Assembly (NCBI GenBank): GCA_964614855.1
Contig: CAZTMX010000135.1
Location: 1-7,739 of the forward strand
Direction of reading: 5' to 3'
Length of the DNA stretch: 7,739 nt
Origin: CAWJHE01 sp964614855
Lineage (GTDB): Bacteria; Chloroflexota; Anaerolineae; Anaerolineales; UBA4823
Shown: positions 5,811 to 7,739 of the stretch, piece after piece
Position numbering within the stretch: position 1 is the first letter of the stretch
How the letters are laid out: each line of letters begins with the position of its first letter
The notes under the pieces: model-generated
What the model was told of the DNA's origin: nothing
The model's input: the letters and a program-made list of their open reading frames with translations, nothing else
Database searches by the model: none
Translations under genes and position numbers: made by a program

Positions 5811-7409
5811 TCAAACGGAGCTTGCGTCTTGGTTGATTTCATACATGGCTTCGTAAAGCGGCTGCAGGCGTTTGTACATGTGCAGGTAAACCTTTTGATA
5901 AAGATCATCGTAGATGCGCTGGTTTTCTGGTTGCGGCTCGAAACCCTCACCAAGGTGCGTCATCGCCCCCACCGCACTGGAAAAATCTGTGTGGAGCCCC
6001 AACCCCACGCTGGCATCAATCGCTGCCCCCAGACCGGAAGCTTCGTAGACATGCGGTCGATACGCCGGCAAGCCGAATATGTCTGCCGTGAGTTGCATTG
6101 CCTGGTCGCTTTGGCTGCCGCCGCCGGCGATGCGCAGCTCGCGGATGGGTACACCGCTGCGTTTCGATGTGCGCTCGGCGCCTTCACGTAGTGCATAGGC
6201 CAATCCCTCTAAAATGGCGCGGTAGAAGTGTGCCCGGGTGTGCACATCACCAAACCCGATCACAGCGCCCCTGGCTTCAGGCCCTGGGAACTTCAGCCCA
6301 GGCGACCAGTACGGCTGCAGCACCAGCCCTTGTGATCCTGGTGGTACGGTTTTAACCAACTCGTCAAACATACTTTCGGCTTCTACTCCCTGTTCATTTG
6401 CTAGCGCCTGTTCAAACTGTGCAAATTCCTCCTTGAACCAGCTCACCATCCAGTAGCCGCGATAAATCTGCAGTTCCAGGCTGTAGGAACCGGGTACGGC
6501 AGATGGGTACGGCGGGATCAGGGGGATCAGCTCGATATATTTCTGGTGCGTGGTGTTGATGGTAGCGGTAGTGCCGTAGCTCAGACAGGCGATATGCGGC
6601 TCCAGGCAGCCGGCGCCGATCACCTCGCAGGCTTTATCGGCCGCGGCAGCGATTAACGGCAGCCCGGCAGGGATGCCTGTTTCCTGTGCGGCTGCCTGGC
6701 TGATCTCGCCCAGCACCGAGCCGGGTGGTTTGAGATCCGGCAGCATGGATTTCTCGACACGCACTGCCTGCCATTTCCAATCAAAGCGCTTACTCCAGGC
6801 CATGTTCTTGTAATCGAAGGGGATATAAGCCACCTGGCAGCCGGTCGAATCCACTACTTCGCCGGTCAACCGGTAGGTCAGGTAGCCGGAGAGCAACAGG
6901 AATTTGTCGGTTTTTGCCCAGATTTCTGGCTGGTGCGTGCGGATCCAGTTGGCTTCAGCTTCGGCCTGCAAATATGCCACAGTACGCGACATACCGGAGA
7001 TGCGAAATGCCAACCCCCACAACCCGCCTACCGGCGGCAGACCTTCGGTGCGCCGTTGGTCCAGCCAGACGATCGCTGGTCGCAGCGGCTGGCGGTCGCG
7101 GTCCAGGTTGATCAATGTGGAGCGTTGGGTAGTCAGCGCTACCCCGGCGATCCGCTCCTTGCTCACCCCGGGGTAGGTTCCTTTGTCTAACTCTGCCCAT
7201 AGAGCCTGGCAAGCCTGGCACAAAGCCCGCCAGAAAAGCTCTGGGTCTTGCTCGGCGATGCCGGGTGCGCTGGAGATATACGGTTGAATAGGGATGCGGG
7301 TCTTTGCAACGAGTGCACCTGCGGGATCGAAGATGAGAGCCCGCACACTCTGCGTGCCGTTATCGATCGCCAGGATCAAGTCTTTGGAACCGCCAGCATG
7401 GTCGCTCAT
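5811..7409 (-). CDS. FGGY-family carbohydrate kinase (substrate unknown, YgcE-like)
   Basis: 532 residues, a usual length for the family. FGGY kinases transfer the ATP gamma-phosphate to a sugar or polyol in the cytoplasm. Features seen, in order: first phosphate-binding loop DNGTQS (16-21), sugar-side motif AIVWLDQR (112-119, including Asp117), catalytic-base region AAADKACEVIGAG with Asp258, second phosphate loop SYGTTATI (277-284), family signature region AILEGLAYALREG (398-410), and adenosine-binding GGGSQS (429-434) followed by QLTADIFGLP (439-448). The Gly-Gly that often precedes the catalytic Asp is Ala-Ala here. The overall pattern looks closest to the poorly characterised YgcE-like group rather than classic xylulokinase or glycerol kinase, but I cannot fix the substrate. 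The ATG at 7409 is preferred because AGGAGG lies just before it; a GTG at 7427 would add six residues but has no Shine-Dalgarno. It follows the hydrolase gene by 33 bases, so the two are probably one transcription unit. Confidence 0.93.
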   Translation of the reverse strand: MSDHAGGSKDLILAIDNGTQSVRALIFDPAGALVAKTRIPIQPYISSAPGIAEQDPELFWRALCQACQALWAELDKGTYPGVSKERIAGVALTTQRSTLINLDRDRQPLRPAIVWLDQRRTEGLPPVGGLWGLAFRISGMSRTVAYLQAEAEANWIRTHQPEIWAKTDKFLLLSGYLTYRLTGEVVDSTGCQVAYIPFDYKNMAWSKRFDWKWQAVRVEKSMLPDLKPPGSVLGEISQAAAQETGIPAGLPLIAAAADKACEVIGAGCLEPHIACLSYGTTATINTTHQKYIELIPLIPPYPSAVPGSYSLELQIYRGYWMVSWFKEEFAQFEQALANEQGVEAESMFDELVKTVPPGSQGLVLQPYWSPGLKFPGPEARGAVIGFGDVHTRAHFYRAILEGLAYALREGAERTSKRSGVPIRELRIAGGGSQSDQAMQLTADIFGLPAYRPHVYEASGLGAAIDASVGLGLHTDFSSAVGAMTHLGEGFEPQPENQRIYDDLYQKVYLHMYKRLQPLYEAMYEINQDASSV

Positions 7410-7412
7410 ATG

Positions 7413-7418
7413 CCTCCT
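7413..7418 (-). promoter_or_regulatory. Ribosome binding site (AGGAGG) of the FGGY kinase
   Basis: A full AGGAGG lies 3 bases before the ATG at 7409. The spacing is short, but no comparable site precedes the alternative GTG at 7427, where the upstream sequence is TCAGTTTTATGC. With the GTG start the AGGAGG would be inside the coding region as two Arg codons. Confidence 0.6.
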
Positions 7419-7442
7419 GCTAGACACGCATAAAACTGATAA

Positions 7443-7739
7443 TTATTTGTTTTTCATCGAATCCAGGAACCTCAGGATCATCTCAGCCAGCTCTCCTGGA
7501 CGCTGCAGGGGGATATCGTGAATGGTATCCTCCATCCAGTGAACTTCAATCGCCGGGTGGGCATTCTTAAATCGGGCGATGGCATCCGTCTTGGTTTCCA
7601 GAAAGGCGCTTTCAGCAGGTGAAGCCGGGCTCTTGGGGCGTGCAGGGATAGCTAATACCGGGCAGAAGACCCGCTCGAAACGCTCGTAGGTCTTGAAGTC
7701 CCACATGTTTTTCAGGATCTGCATGTGGTTTGCCAGCGA
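7443..7739 (-). CDS. Alpha/beta-hydrolase-fold protein, C-terminal fragment
   Basis: Only the last 98 residues are in the window; the reading frame stays open to the right edge, so the true start lies outside. The fragment has the layout of an alpha/beta-hydrolase C-terminus: a strand PVLAIPARP (about 28-36), a helix, a second strand IEVHWMEDTIHD (about 64-75) with His74 in the place of the catalytic histidine, then IPLQRP and a final helix ending in DSMKNK. The family includes esterases, lipases and C-C hydrolases; nothing here gives the substrate. An Asp commonly follows the first of these strands as the third member of the catalytic triad, but here the next residues are Lys-Ser-Pro, so the acid must come from elsewhere or be absent. 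The nucleophile region is not visible. TAA is at 7443-7445, followed closely by the sugar kinase gene, suggesting an operon. No sequence evidence ties the hydrolase to the kinase's substrate. Confidence 0.75.
   Translation of the reverse strand, partial: SLANHMQILKNMWDFKTYERFERVFCPVLAIPARPKSPASPAESAFLETKTDAIARFKNAHPAIEVHWMEDTIHDIPLQRPGELAEMILRFLDSMKNK

Noticed and set aside
5805..5818. TTGACG on the minus strand as the -35 partner of TATAAT at 5773-5778
   Set aside because: Spacing is about 30 bases instead of 16-18 and it overlaps the sugar kinase stop codon.

Overview
The window holds four genes, all on the minus strand and closely spaced, with both outer genes cut by the window edges. Reading in the direction of transcription (right to left), they are: the C-terminal end of an alpha/beta-hydrolase-like protein (7443-7739), a complete FGGY-family carbohydrate kinase (5811-7409), a complete and unusual 1245-residue membrane protein (2006-5743), and the first 658 codons of an MrfA/YprA-type DEAD/DEAH helicase (1-1974). 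I see no rRNA, tRNA, CRISPR array, insertion sequence or attachment site. No non-coding stretch is longer than about 70 bases.

The sequence suggests a Chloroflexota bacterium, probably of the Anaerolineae. This is inference from style, not from a marker gene. The clues are moderately high GC, a Thr/Pro-rich 'TPTATATVTHTPTP' type linker in a surface protein, the combination of an STPK-like fold with FHA, COG1470-like beta-sandwich, thrombospondin-type-3-like and DUF11 modules in one chain, and an MrfA-type helicase.

The most interesting gene is the 1245-residue protein. Its N-terminus has the layout of a Hanks-type Ser/Thr kinase, but every catalytic position I can align is replaced: the ATP-binding Lys is Gln42, the helix-C Glu is Val61, HRDLKPEN has become HGNLTLEN, and DFG has become NTG. 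The following FHA domain keeps its phosphothreonine-binding residues. After the FHA come two beta-sandwich modules, one transmembrane helix, four Ca-binding-type Asp-rich repeats, a Thr/Pro linker and three DUF11 repeats, each DUF11 repeat carrying one cysteine pair. The simplest reading is a transmembrane scaffold: a pseudokinase plus phospho-reader inside the cell and an extended Ca-stiffened stalk with Ig-like domains outside. It could link protein phosphorylation to the envelope.

Gene order and gaps (33, 67 and 31 bases) fit two overlapping transcription units. The hydrolase and sugar kinase look like one unit. A perfect TATAAT sits in the 67-base gap and could start a second unit containing the pseudokinase-FHA protein and the helicase. 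No functional link between the sugar kinase pair and the other two genes is evident, nor between the membrane protein and the DNA-repair helicase beyond their tight spacing.
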